DNA from: Rhynchopus euleeides
Lineage: Eukaryota; Euglenozoa; Diplonemea; Diplonemida; Diplonemidae
DNA length: 64,000 bases
NCBI GenBank assembly: GCA_963210315.1
Contig: OY723292.1
Location: 1,798,001 to 1,862,000 of the forward strand
Direction: 5' to 3'
This document shows positions 1-12,294 of this stretch, in pieces. Below the pieces are notes generated by a model. The model searched no databases. It saw only the letters and a program-made list of their open reading frames with translations, and had not been told where the DNA came from. The translations under genes and the position numbers were made by a program. Within the stretch, counting starts at the first letter, position 1, and each line of letters starts with the position of its first letter.

Positions 1-1271
1 TCTCTTGACAGTTCTTCGAAGAACTTCCCCCCCGTCTCACCCGGAGAACCAGAAACTTCAGAACGACTGAAATGTAATAACCAATAACTAACACGGCACA
101 AACCAAACGACGTCGCATGATGTTGGCTCTGGTTGTGCTGCAACCACACACTGTCAAAGAATTGAATGGAAACCATGCAAAGGCGTGCAATGGTTCGTTA
201 CTCACCTTTGTTTTGTTGGTTTTCTGCAAACACATCGCCTTTTTGAGCTCGCTCGACGTGCTTGACGGCGACCGCCTTGTTGCATTTCCAGAGGGACACC
301 CTCGATGATTATACGTCTGGTGTTTTGGTTGACAAACCAAACACATGTGCCGACCTGCACGGAGTGCACCCGTTGGAGTGATGAGTCATGCATATGCCGA
401 CTTTGCGCTGCTTTTCCAGATGAAACGCACCAAACGGGCGCAGCAGACTCGGAGCTCTCCCAGGTGTCCGCTTCTCCATCTTTCTGTGCCACTCCGTTCT
501 CCGTGTTTCTCCCGCTCCACATCGAGGCTCTGTGAGCACCCAGGTGGAAGCGTCGATACAACGAACAAAGTGATAGAGAAGCGGCATCTGCGCTGTTTCA
601 CCACACCAACGAAAGTGCTGGTTGCCTCTCTGCCACAGAACGCCGTGCGATCCACGCCCTCCTGCACAAGGCGATACCAGCCTCTTCGTGCAGATCACCA
701 TGGTGTGCACAGCAGGGCAAGAACCTCAGGGAAGGCACCTACCAAGCCCTTCCCTGAGGCACCCCTGAGCGAGGGCGGCAGACAGTGCGGCAGTTCTTTG
801 CTTGGGTGTCTTGGTGGGTCAAAGCCTTCGACTAGCTCCCAGACGATGCTCTGGGAGCGGGGGCACACCGTGCAGGATTTTGCATGAAAGAAAGTCACAC
901 GCTGCTGTGTGCATCTGCAGTACGCCAGGCGGCCACACACCTCCCCCATATCCCCATACCCTGTCTTGCCACATATCGCTGACGGCTGCTGCAGTAGCCC
1001 TGCACCGCGAGGCTTGTGAGATTTTCACAGGCGCGTCGGCTGAATCTGTTGCAGATGCGTGGGGCGCAGAGCGATCATGGCGGGTAGGTACATTGCAGGG
1101 GGTGGGGCAGTGGGGGGGGGGTGGGGCACAGCCGTCGGAGCAGTCCGAAGTTAAGGATGATGTGACGGGCCGCCACATCACGCGCAACTTCGCGATGTGC
1201 CTGCCGCACCACCACCCTCCCACCAGGTGTACACACCCAGCAGCCCTCTCAGGGCTGCTGGGCAGCGCGGC
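1..1271. other. 5' flank of secreted-protein gene A, shared with WD40 gene
   Basis: No convincing coding region is seen. The stretch from 1 to about 1196 is related, with many indels, to 12894-14584, the flank and first codons of the WD40 gene. The last part (about 1012-1196) corresponds to the first roughly 55 codons of that gene, but the WD40 start codon is replaced here (GAGATT instead of GAGATG) and the frame differs from the downstream gene. It probably carries the promoter of gene A. Confidence 0.6.
544..557. promoter_or_regulatory. Quasi-palindromic motif GTNGANGCNTCNAC (one mismatch)
   Basis: Reads GTGGAAGCGTCGAT, 715 bases upstream of the start codon of gene A. The identical copy in unit 2 is at 6998-7011. 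The related motif upstream of the WD40 gene lies in an equivalent position. Function unknown; see findings. Confidence 0.4.
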
Positions 1272-4200
1272 ATGGCAATGCGCCCCATGTCCCTCGTGGT
1301 GCTGCTGCTCCTCTGCACGGCAGCGACGACTGCTGCGGACGACGATGCCGCTGGGATGGCAAAGCCCAGCACAGCGTCCGACGCATCGAGCCACAGCGGC
1401 ACGGGGGCTATGGCAGCAGAGGGGGCAGGCAAGGTGAAGCTGCAGGACGGCGGTGACGACGAGGTGCGGCTCCAGAAGCAGATGGACGAGGCGGCAGAGG
1501 CTGCTGCGCAGAAGGCGCGGAAGGAGAAGGAGGACCTCGAGATGGAGAGGGACGGGGCAGGGGGTTCGGCTGCCGGCACAGCCTCGCACAGCGACTCTGC
1601 GAAGAAGGAGGGGGGAGACGGCTCTGGGAAGCCCGAGAAGGAGAAGCCGGAAGGCGGTGCCGTGGCGAAGGATGCCTCTGAAGGGACTGCGGAAGGGGTG
1701 AAGAAGGCTGCTTCGGCTGGAAGCGGAATGGCGGCAACCGGTACGGATAAGCAGGCGGGTGACAGTGGTGCCGCAGAGGTGGAGACAAAGAAGGAGAAGA
1801 AGGATGAGAATGATGAGGAGGAGAAGGGTCTGAAGGAGAAGACAACGGCAGGTGACGGTGGTGCCGCAGAGGCGGAGAAGACAAAGGAAGAGAAGGAGAA
1901 GAAGGAGGCGACAAAGGATGAGAAGAAGAAGGAGGAGAAGGAACAGAAGGAGGATCTGAAGGAGAAGACAAAGGAGGAGGAGGATGAGAAGGCGCAGAAG
2001 GAGAAGGAGGAGCGCGAGAAGGAGAGGGACGGGGCAGGGGGCTCGGGTGCCGGCACGTCTCCCCGCAGCGCCTCTGCAAAGGATGCGAATGCGACGAAGG
2101 GGGAGGGCGAGCTGGCGGCAGAAGGCAGCTCTGGGCAGCCCAGCGGTGCCAAGGGGGGCAAGGCTGCTGCCGACTCTAGCCGAGTGGGTGGCAATGCTGA
2201 CGCGAACAAGTCAAGTGGTATCAGCCAGTCGAAGGAAGCTTCCGAGGCTGACTCGGGTGGCTCTCCGCCGAACGGCACCGATGCCATGCACTCCACGCCA
2301 CCAAGCGGCAGCAGTGCAGGGGAGAAGGAGAAGGAGGAGAAGGCAGCCACCTCCAGCAACAGCACGGCCACAAAGGCGCAGGAGGGCGGGGAAGCTGCCT
2401 CCAGTGACGGCCCCGGTGTTGCGGTGCCTGTCGCCACCACGGTATGCGGCCCTGTTCCTGGGAAGGGGTAACACCATCACTTTGGTCAAGGGCTGAACAT
2501 GTGTGTTTGGTGTTTGTGGGGTGTCCAAGGAGCAGGTGGTGTCCAATGTGTTCTCAAACAAATCATATTTGTGGTGCCTGTTTCGCATTGGTTTTTTTCT
2601 TCTCAGAGACTTGATTACTGATCGTCCCAGTGGGATGGTGCACAAGGGGAAGGGGGACGAGGACTATTTGCACTGCCACGCTCACTTGAATCGCTTCTTT
2701 CAGCTGCCTTTCGATGCGGATGTCATTACGCGAGGGACGAAGGTCGCTGTGAAGTCGGGTGAAGCGAAGTACATCCTCTGCAGTGTGCTGGCACCAAACA
2801 ACGGCCGGGACGAGGACCATCCAGACCACTGGGAGGTGAAGTGCAAGAAGAGCGCCACACGCTTTGCTTCCCCCGAAGACATGCGCATTGTCGCCGTTGT
2901 TGGGTATGATGGGTGATACGCTGAACCTCAGCCCTTTGGTGGTGGGTGAATGTGTGCAGTGCAGACACAAGCGTGTGGTCGCTGTGTTCCATGCTGACCA
3001 GTATATTGCACATGTGTGAATGTGTCGTTGTACCGGCTGTGTGTGCCCCACATGCATGCTGTGACCATCACCCTCTTCTCAGGCTGCGAGTGAGGTCGGG
3101 TGGGGACGAGCTTGAGGTGACTGCTGTTCCCGAAGCTGATGCTGATGCTGCCCCGGACACCTTCACCGTCACGGTGGAAGACGAGTCGAAGGCGGCGAAA
3201 TCCTTGAAGCTGCGGGAGCTGAAAGCATCGCCTGTTCAGTTTGACGTATGTGCATTACCTTGGGGGGTCTTCGCTGGTGGTTATCCTTCGCCAATCTTGG
3301 TCAGTTTTCAGCCAATTCAACAGGAAATGCACCAAAATGCACTGACGATGACCCCGTAGCGAAGACCCCCTTGGAGTCTGTCGGGAATGTGTCACAGTGT
3401 GAGTAGCGTGTGGGTGCAGGCAACAGGCAGGTGTCCTGCATCCCGACGCGAGGCCAAAGGCTGCGTGTCACGCACAGTGGATTGCATCAAGAGCAGGTTG
3501 ACCTGCACTAGAAGCGTCCTCCAATCAAACGGATTCACACGAGATGTACACGAGAGAGGATCAGAGTTTTCCAGGTGCGCCTGACACAAACCGCAAGAAG
3601 TCACCGAACATGGCACACGGCAACACCACCAACACAGTACCATGTCGGGGACCGTGTCGACGTGCGTGACGATGCAAACAAGGACTGGAAGGTGGGGCGC
3701 ATCCACTCGACCGACCCTGTCGCCGTTCTGGTTGACGGATGGCCGAAGCCGCACCATTGGAAGAAGATCCGTGTGCACGGGTCTGCGTCACTTGTGGCAC
3801 ACACGACGAAGCCTGTGCATGTTGAGGTGGGCGACCGGGTCGAGGTGCGTGACCAGGTGCGCGACCCATGGCGCTCGGGGACTGTCACCGCAACCAACCC
3901 GTCGACACTGGTCAGGGTGTCTGGCTGGAAGACGCCCCACACATGGCGCTTCATCCGGAAGCTGTCTGACGACGTATGTCCGTGCAGCAGCGCAGCATTC
4001 AGCACAGAATGTGCATGCCACGTCAGCCTGCCACACCACCACACCCACCTCAGGAAGAGACGAAGCCAGAGGCGGAGGCACCGAAGCCCACAACAGTGCC
4101 TGCCACTCAGCCGCCCACCCAAGAGGACATGATCATCCCTGTGGTATGCACACTGTCCATCATGTGTTGTTAGCCCACACCACCCATCCTTCCCACTCAC

Positions 4201-5849
4201 CCCGCCCTCACCCCCCCCCACCACAGTGGGCTGATGTCTGCATGAAGGCAACATGCAACAACGCGGGTCGCTCCACCGACGCCACTTGCACGTCCGCAGC
4301 CGTCTGTGCCGCCACGTCTGGGTGCACGTGGGAGGAGCTGGAGAACCCACCCTGCTCCAAGAAACTGAAGCTGGGCGACTCTGTCGGGATCCGTGCCAAC
4401 ACACACGAGCAGGGGTCGCTGCGCACCGGGGAGGTGGGTGTCATCATCGCTGTCTTCGAGGAGGACGAGCAGCCCTACGAGGTGCGTGGTGGGTACTCCG
4501 ACACATACCGCTACCGTGAAGACGAGGTGCTGCCTGCGTGGGGCCACTCCGTGCTGTGGGTGGACAAGGCCCTGCTCAACCCCACCTTCCGCAAGTGGAA
4601 GGGCGCCCCCTCCTTCGGCGCCGACGCCGAAGCCATCGAAGGTGCTGTTGTCGACCCCGGCTTCAAGACACCCGTGCCCGTCGACTGGAGCAAGGGAGAT
4701 CAACCGGACCCCGCCACGCCCTCACGCCCGGTGCCCGTTTCGAAGCCGCTCCCTCCGCCCCCGCCTGCACAGCCTGCTGTTGTCACCCCGCCGCCCCCAC
4801 CCGTGACACCCCCGCCGGCACAGCCAGCTGGTGGTGTGCCGCCTCCACCGCCTGTGACAGCCCCCCCGGTCACCGCTGTGAAGCCCGCAGCCCCACCTCC
4901 GGTTGCGGCACCGCCTGTCACACCGCCCCCTGTGCCTCCGCCAGGGTCCATCACTGCACCGACGTACCCTCCGCGGCCTCCGAAGACGCCGAAGCCTCCG
5001 TACAACCCGCGCGTGAAGCTGACGATGGCACCGAAACTGATGGTCCCCAAACAGCTTGTCGTGTATCTGCCGGATCTGCCTGCGCTGTGCGGGACATACA
5101 CGGAGCAGAAGAAGAAGGAGCGCGGCAGCCCGCTGTGGCTGTCGGAGGACTGCGAGACAGGCGAGTGTGTCATCTTCATGAGCCACGGCGGGTTCTGGAT
5201 GGTGGGGCGTGAGCAGGAGGATGCCGCTGGGAACCGCGGTGTCTGCAAGAGCACGAAGAAGGCGGTGCGGGCACCGAAGTCGAAGGCGACGTACCCGCAT
5301 GTGATGGGGACGTGGCACTGCATGATGATGGGGCACTGGGTGGACAGCGCCGACGGCATGGTGGACCAGCCGGAGGAGGTGCAGAAGAAGGGCAAAGACC
5401 CCAAGGCCTGCAAGAAGCCTGAGGAAGGCGAAGGCATGGGTGGCGAGGGTGGCGGCGACATGGCGATGATGATGGGCGGTGACATGATGGGTGGTGGTGA
5501 GGCCATGATGGTGATGGAGGGGATGGGTGGCGGTGGTGACGATCCTGAGGAGAAACGCCAGGACAGTGACGGTGCCTATTACACACGGGCGCAGTTTTTG
5601 GAGTACTACAAGTCGGACGACACATGGAACTCGAAGGCAAGCACTTCGACGAAGCTCCTCAACTTCCCTGATGGCTCGAAGGTGATCAGCACACTCGACA
5701 TCACGCTGGGCGGGACTGTGGTTGTGAAGAAAGACTCTGAAGGTGTTGTCCAGGGCCTCGCCTCGCCAGGGAAGTGGAAGGTCCAGTTCACAACCGACTC
5801 CTCACCTGTTGCCGTGGTTGTCGAGGGGACGGCCATCAAAGCTGCATAA
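1272..5849 (+). CDS. Secreted modular protein with SH3-like repeats (gene A)
   Basis: Proposed exons are 1272-2467, 2607-2903, 3083-3245, 3638-3973, 4054-4143 and 4227-5849, giving 1234 residues; all joins keep frame. The start is the ATG just before a clear signal peptide (MAMRPMSLVVLLLLC, cleavage near residue 22). A long Lys/Glu/Ala/Gly-rich low-complexity segment follows to about residue 390, then a region of unknown fold (400-552). Next are two SH3-like repeats with the pattern VGDRVxVRD...W..G...P...V.GW (about 553-664), a Cys-rich stretch (about 695-735), a third SH3-like segment, a Pro-rich linker (865-948), a domain with CGTY and HGGFWMVG motifs (about 975-1060), a Met/Gly-rich patch (about 1096-1132) and a short C-terminal domain. 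Introns 2-5 start GTATG; the first join uses GTAACA, because the GTATGC at 2442 does not keep frame. Likely an extracellular or cell-surface protein of unknown role. Confidence 0.7.
3263..3370. mobile_element. 108-bp MITE inside intron 3 of gene A
   Basis: Terminal inverted repeats GGGGGTCTTCGCT (3263-3275) and its reverse complement (3358-3370) are flanked by TTG on both sides (3260-3262 and 3371-3373), consistent with a 3-bp target duplication. The interior carries GGAAATGCACCAAAATGCAC (3323-3342), which recurs with one change at 40325-40345 near the left end of the 15.2-kb element. It is therefore a likely deletion derivative of that element, moved in trans. It lies wholly within the 3246-3637 intron, so the coding frame is untouched. 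Confidence 0.8.
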
Positions 5850-7725
5850 AGACAGTTGCCGCAGAAGTTGCACTGTGTGGGGCGATGCAATGTCTGTGCA
5901 GTGTCTGCGTAATGGACGTGACAGGAAAGGAACGGTGCAGCCTGTCTCTTTCCAGCGTGGTCTAGCCCCCGCTTCCGACCCCTCATCTCACCAGTCTCCG
6001 AGAAACGAACCTGTTAAGTTTCCGGAGGTGACTTCGGGAACGTGTCACCGCGCTCGTTCTCCGATTTTGCTTCCACGTAATAACATCGCATTCAGCTAGG
6101 CTTTCTTGCTGTTCTAGAAAACGGGTTCTTTCTGCCAAGCACCGGCATGCTTCGGTATACGAGGGTGGCGTGGAGTGCAGGCTTCTGCACTGATTCGCAA
6201 AGACCCTTCAGATATTCTTTCATTGCTGTGTGGTGTGATGTTGGGAACACGTAGATATTTATAGCAGGCATGACGTGGTGGCAGATGGAATGAGTGTGTG
6301 AGGCTATTTCGAGGCACATTGCGAAGATGGACACAATGTGCTGCAGCGAATCGTGTCTTTACGAGATTCGACGAAAAATGCTGAAATGAAAGAAACCATA
6401 ACCAAATGCAGAATTTCGCGCTAACACCCCCACACACTGAATGAAACGGCAATCTCTCTTGACAGTTCTTCGAAGAACTTCCCCCCCGTCTCACCCGGAG
6501 AACCAGAAACTTCAGAACGACTGAAATGTAATAACCAATAACTAACACGGCACAAACCAAACGACGTCGCATGATGTTGGCTCTGGTTGTGCTGCAACCA
6601 CACACTGTCAAAGAATTGAATGGAAACCATGCAAAGGCGTGCAATGGTTCGTTACTCACCTTTGTTTTGTTGGTTTTCTGCAAACACATCGCCTTTTTGA
6701 GCTCGCTCGACGTGCTTGACGGCGACCGCCTTGTTGCATTTCCAGAGGGACACCCTCGATGATTATACGTCTGGTGTTTTGGTTGACAAACCAAACACAT
6801 GTGCCGACCTGCACGGAGTGCACCCGTTGGAGTGATGAGTCATGCATATGCCGACTTTGCGCTGCTTTTCCAGATGAAACGCACCAAACGGGCGCAGCAG
6901 ACTCGGAGCTCTCCCAGGTGTCCGCTTCTCCATCTTTCTGTGCCACTCCGTTCTCCGTGTTTCTCCCGCTCCACATCGAGGCTCTGTGAGCACCCAGGTG
7001 GAAGCGTCGATACAACGAACAAAGTGATAGAGAAGCGGCATCTGCGCTGTTTCACCACACCAACGAAAGTGCTGGTTGCCTCTCTGCCACAGAACGCCGT
7101 GCGATCCACGCCCTCCTGCACAAGGCGATACCAGCCTCTTCGTGCAGATCACCATGGTGTGCACAGCAGGGCAAGAACCTCAGGGAAGGCACCTACCAAG
7201 CCCTTCCCTGAGGCACCCCTGAGCGAGGGCGGCAGACAGTGCGGCAGTTCTTTGCTTGGGTGTCTTGGTGGGTCAAAGCCTTCGACTAGCTCCCAGACGA
7301 TGCTCTGGGAGCGGGGGCACACCGTGCAGGATTTTGCATGAAAGAAAGTCACACGCTGCTGTGTGCATCTGCAGTACGCCAGGCGGCCACACACCTCCCC
7401 CATATCCCCATACCCTGTCTTGCCACATATCGCTGACGGCTGCTGCAGTAGCCCTGCACCGCGAGGCTTGTGAGATTTTCACAGGCGCGTCGGCTGAATC
7501 TGTTGCAGATGCGTGGGGCGCAGAGCGATCATGGCGGGTAGGTACATTGCAGGGGGTGGGGCAGTGGGGGGGGGGTGGGGCACAGCCGTCGGAGCAGTCC
7601 GAAGTTAAGGATGATGTGACGGGCCGCCACATCACGCGCAACTTCGCGATGTGCCTGCCGCACCACCACCCTCCCACCAGGTGTACACACCCAGCAGCCC
7701 TCTCAGGGCTGCTGGGCAGCGCGGC
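5850..7725. other. Intergenic: 3' flank of gene A and 5' flank of gene B
   Basis: 5850-6454 is the 3' flank, with a patch (about 5865-6180) that differs strongly from unit 2. 6455-7725 repeats the 5' flank of gene A, including the truncated WD40 first-exon sequence (about 7466-7650). No gene is seen. Confidence 0.7.
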
Positions 7726-10700
7726 ATGGCAATGCGCCCCATGTCCCTCGTGGTGCTGCTGCTCCTCTGCACGGCAGCGACGACTGCTGCGGACGACGAT
7801 GCCGCTGGGATGGCAAAGCCCAGCACAGCGTCCGACGCATCGAGCCACAGCGGCACGGGGGCTATGGCAGCAGAGGGGGCAGGCAAGGTGAAGCTGCAGG
7901 ACGGCGGTGACGACGAGGTGCGGCTCCAGAAGCAGATGGACGAGGCGGCAGAGGCTGCTGCGCAGAAGGCGCGGAAGGAGAAGGAGGACCTCGAGATGGA
8001 GAGGGACGGGGCAGGGGGTTCGGCTGCCGGCACAGCCTCGCACAGCGACTCTGCGAAGAAGGAGGGGGGAGACGGCTCTGGGAAGCCCGAGAAGGAGAAG
8101 CCGGAAGGCGGTGCCGTGGCGAAGGATGCCTCTGAAGGGACTGCGGAAGGGGTGAAGAAGGCTGCTTCGGCTGGAAGCGGAATGGCGGCAACCGGTACGG
8201 ATAAGCAGGCGGGTGACAGTGGTGCCGCAGAGGTGGAGACAAAGAAGGAGAAGAAGGATGAGAATGATGAGGAGGAGAAGGGTCTGAAGGAGAAGACAAC
8301 GGCAGGTGACGGTGGTGCCGCAGAGGCGGAGAAGACAAAGGAAGAGAAGGAGAAGAAGGAGGCGACAAAGGATGAGAAGAAGAAGGAGGAGAAGGAACAG
8401 AAGGAGGATCTGAAGGAGAAGACAAAGGAGGAGGAGGATGAGAAGGCGCAGAAGGAGAAGGAGGAGCGCGAGAAGGAGAGGGACGGGGCAGGGGGCTCGG
8501 GTGCCGGCACGTCTCCCCGCAGCGCCTCTGCAAAGGATGCGAATGCGACGAAGGGGGAGGGCGAGCTGGCGGCAGAAGGCAGCTCTGGGCAGCCCAGCGG
8601 TGCCAAGGGGGGCAAGGCTGCTGCCGACTCTAGCCGAGTGGGTGGCAATGCTGACGCGAACAAGTCAAGTGGTATCAGCCAGTCGAAGGAAGCTTCCGAG
8701 GCTGACTCGGGTGGCTCTCCGCCGAACGGCACCGATGCCATGCACTCCACGCCACCAAGCGGCAGCAGTGCAGGGGAGAAGGAGAAGGAGGAGAAGGCAG
8801 CCACCTCCAGCAACAGCACGGCCACAAAGGCGCAGGAGGGCGGGGAAGCTGCCTCCAGTGACGGCCCCGGTGTTGCGGTGCCTGTCGCCACCACGGTATG
8901 CGGCCCTGTTCCTGGGAAGGGGTAACACCATCACTTTGGTCAAGGGCTGAACATGTGTGTTTGGTGTTTGTGGGGTGTCCAAGGAGCAGGTGGTGTCCAA
9001 TGTGTTCTCAAACAAATCATATTTGTGGTGCCTGTTTCGCATTGGTTTTTTTCTTCTCAGAGACTTGATTACTGATCGTCCCAGTGGGATGGTGCACAAG
9101 GGGAAGGGGGACGAGGACTATTTGCACTGCCACGCTCACTTGAATCGCTTCTTTCAGCTGCCTTTCGATGCGGATGTCATTACGCGAGGGACGAAGGTCG
9201 CTGTGAAGTCGGGTGAAGCGAAGTACATCCTCTGCAGTGTGCTGGCACCAAACAACGGCCGGGACGAGGACCATCCAGACCACTGGGAGGTGAAGTGCAA
9301 GAAGAGCGCCACACGCTTTGCTTCCCCCGAAGACATGCGCATTGTCGCCGTTGTTGGGTATGATGGGTGATACGCTGAACCTCAGCCCTTTGGTGGTGGG
9401 TGAATGTGTGCAGTGCAGACACAAGCGTGTGGTCGCTGTTTTCCATGCTGACCAGTATATTGCACATGTGTGAATGTGTCGTTGTACCGGCTGTGTGTGC
9501 CCCACATGCATGCTGTGACCATCACCCTCTTCTCAGGCTGCGAGTGAGGTCGGGTGGGGACGAGCTTGAGGTGACTGCTGTTCCCGAAGCTGATGCTGAT
9601 GCTGCCCCGGACACCTTCACCGTCACGGTGGAAGACGAGTCGAAGGCGGCGAAATCCTTGAAGCTGCGGGAGCTGAAAGCATCGCCTGTTCAGTTTGACG
9701 TATGTGCATTACCTTGGGGGGTCTTCGCTGGTGGTTATCCTTCGCCAATCTTGGTCAGTTTTCAGCCAATTCAACAGGAAATGCACCAAAATGCACTGAC
9801 GATGACCCCGTAGCGAAGACCCCCTTGGAGTCTGTCGGGAATGTGTCACAGTGTGAGTAGCGTGTGGGTGCAGGCAACAGGCAGGTGTCCTGCATCCCGA
9901 CGCGAGGCCAAAGGCTGCGTGTCACGCACAGTGGATTGCATCAAGAGCAGGTTGACCTGCACTAGAAGCGTCCTCCAATCAAACGGATTCACACGAGATG
10001 TACACGAGAGAGGATCAGAGTTTTCCAGGTGCGCCTGACACAAACCGCAAGAAGTCACCGAACATGGCACACGGCAACACCACCAACACAGTACCATGTC
10101 GGGGACCGTGTCGACGTGCGTGACGATGCAAACAAGGACTGGAAGGTGGGGCGCATCCACTCGACCGACCCTGTCGCCGTTCTGGTTGACGGATGGCCGA
10201 AGCCGCACCATTGGAAGAAGATCCGTGTGCACGGGTCTGCGTCACTTGTGGCACACACGACGAAGCCTGTGCATGTTGAGGTGGGCGACCGGGTCGAGGT
10301 GCGTGACCAGGTGCGCGACCCATGGCGCTCGGGGACTGTCACCGCAACCAACCCGTCGACACTGGTCAGGGTGTCTGGCTGGAAGACGCCCCACACATGG
10401 CGCTTCATCCGGAAGCTGTCTGACGACGTATGTCCGTGCAGCAGCGCAGCATTCAGCACAGAATGTGCATGCCACGTCAGCCTGCCACACCACCACACCC
10501 ACCTCAGGAAGAGACGAAGCCAGAGGCGGAGGCACCGAAGCCCACAACAGTGCCTGCCACTCAGCCGCCCACCCAAGAGGACATGATCATCCCTGTGGTA
10601 TGCACACTGTCCATCATGTGTTGTTAGCCCACACCACCCATCCTTCCCACTCACCCCGCCCTCACCCCCCCCCACCACAGTGGGCTGATGTCTGCATGAA

Positions 10701-12294
10701 GGCAACATGCAACAACGCGGGTCGCTCCACCGACGCCACTTGCACGTCCGCAGCCGTCTGTGCCGCCACGTCTGGGTGCACGTGGGAGGAGCTGGAGAAC
10801 CCACCCTGCTCCAAGAAACTGAAGCTGGGCGACTCTGTCGGGATCCGTGCCAACACACACGAGCAGGGGTCGCTGCGCACCGGGGAGGTGGGTGTCATCA
10901 TCGCTGTCTTCGAGGAGGACGAGCAGCCCTACGAGGTGCGTGGTGGGTACTCCGACACATACCGCTACCGTGAAGACGAGGTGCTGCCTGCGTGGGGCCA
11001 CTCCGTGCTGTGGGTGGACAAGGCCCTGCTCAACCCCACCTTCCGCAAGTGGAAGGGCGCCCCCTCCTTCGGCGCCGACGCCGAAGCCATCGAAGGTGCT
11101 GTTGTCGACCCCGGCTTCAAGACACCCGTGCCCGTCGACTGGAGCAAGGGAGATCAACCGGACCCCGCCACGCCCTCACGCCCGGTGCCCGTTTCGAAGC
11201 CGCTCCCTCCGCCCCCGCCTGCACAGCCTGCTGTTGTCACCCCGCCGCCCCCACCCGTGACACCCCCGCCGGCACAGCCAGCTGGTGGTGTGCCGCCTCC
11301 ACCGCCTGTGACAGCCCCCCCGGTCACCGCTGTGAAGCCCGCAGCCCCACCTCCGGTTGCGGCACCGCCTGTCACACCGCCCCCTGTGCCTCCGCCAGGG
11401 TCCATCACTGCACCGACGTACCCTCCGCGGCCTCCGAAGACGCCGAAGCCTCCGTACAACCCGCGCGTGAAGCTGACGATGGCACCGAAACTGATGGTCC
11501 CCAAACAGCTTGTCGTGTATCTGCCGGATCTGCCTGCGCTGTGCGGGACATACACGGAGCAGAAGAAGAAGGAGCGCGGCAGCCCGCTGTGGCTGTCGGA
11601 GGACTGCGAGACAGGCGAGTGTGTCATCTTCATGAGCCACGGCGGGTTCTGGATGGTGGGGCGTGAGCAGGAGGATGCCGCTGGGAACCGCGGTGTCTGC
11701 AAGAGCACGAAGAAGGCGGTGCGGGCACCGAAGTCGAAGGCGACGTACCCGCATGTGATGGGGACGTGGCACTGCATGATGATGGGGCACTGGGTGGACA
11801 GCGCCGACGGCATGGTGGACCAGCCGGAGGAGGTGCAGAAGAAGGGCAAAGACCCCAAGGCCTGCAAGAAGCCTGAGGAAGGCGAAGGCATGGGTGGCGA
11901 GGGTGGCGGCGACATGGCGATGATGATGGGCGGTGACATGATGGGTGGTGGCGATGCCATGATGATGATGGGTGGCGGTGGCGGCGACCCCGAGGAGAAA
12001 CGCCAGGACAGTGACGGTGCCTATTACACACGGGCGCAGTTTTTGGAGTACTACAAGTCGGACGACACATGGAACTCGAAGGCAAGCACTTCGACGAAGC
12101 TCCTCAACTTCCCTGATGGCTCGAAGGTGATCAGCACACTCGACATCACGCTGGGCGGGACTGTGGTTGTGAAGAAAGACTCTGAAGGTGTTGTCCAGGG
12201 CCTCGCCTCGCCAGGGAAGTGGAAGGTCCAGTTCACAACCGACTCCTCACCTGTTGCCGTGGTTGTCGAGGGGACGGCCATCAAAGCTGCATAA
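7726..12294 (+). CDS. Secreted modular protein with SH3-like repeats (gene B)
   Basis: Tandem paralogue of gene A with identical exon structure: 7726-8921, 9061-9357, 9537-9699, 10092-10427, 10508-10597 and 10681-12294, giving 1231 residues. The signal peptide, Lys/Glu-rich stalk, SH3-like repeats, Cys-rich, Pro-rich and C-terminal parts are the same as in gene A. Only the Met/Gly-rich segment near 11950 differs, being three residues shorter and with several substitutions. Near-identity of the introns as well as the exons shows that the duplication, or a later conversion, is recent. Both copies look intact, so both may be expressed, and dosage or variation in the Met/Gly-rich tract may be what the duplication provides (inference). 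Confidence 0.7.
9717..9824. mobile_element. 108-bp MITE inside intron 3 of gene B
   Basis: Exact positional copy of the MITE in gene A, with the same 13-bp inverted ends and TTG flanks. It was inserted before the segmental duplication, since both units carry it at the same site. Confidence 0.8.

Larger units (their letters stand above)
1..6454. repeat. Tandem segmental duplication, unit 1
   Basis: The first base of the window matches base 6455 and base 12894, so the window opens with a complete unit. Units 1 and 2 are almost base-for-base identical from 1 to about 5490: the one substitution I noticed is G at 2986 against T at 9440, inside an intron. They then differ by a 9-base indel plus substitutions in the Met/Gly-rich coding stretch (about 5500-5550). 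They diverge strongly in the 3' flank (about 5865-6180) and become nearly identical again. Each unit holds one complete gene with its flanks. The array may continue to the left of the window. Confidence 0.95.

Noticed and set aside
1178..2440. 420-codon minus-strand frame rich in Ser, Phe and Pro (copy at 7632-8894)
   Set aside because: It is the antisense of the Lys/Glu-rich exon of genes A and B; its composition is explained by GAG/AAG codons on the other strand.
2442..2606. Consensus GTATGC donor at 2442 for intron 1 of gene A
   Set aside because: Joining it to the CTCAG acceptor at 2606 shifts the frame and meets a stop; the GTAACA donor at 2468 keeps frame. RNA data could overturn this.
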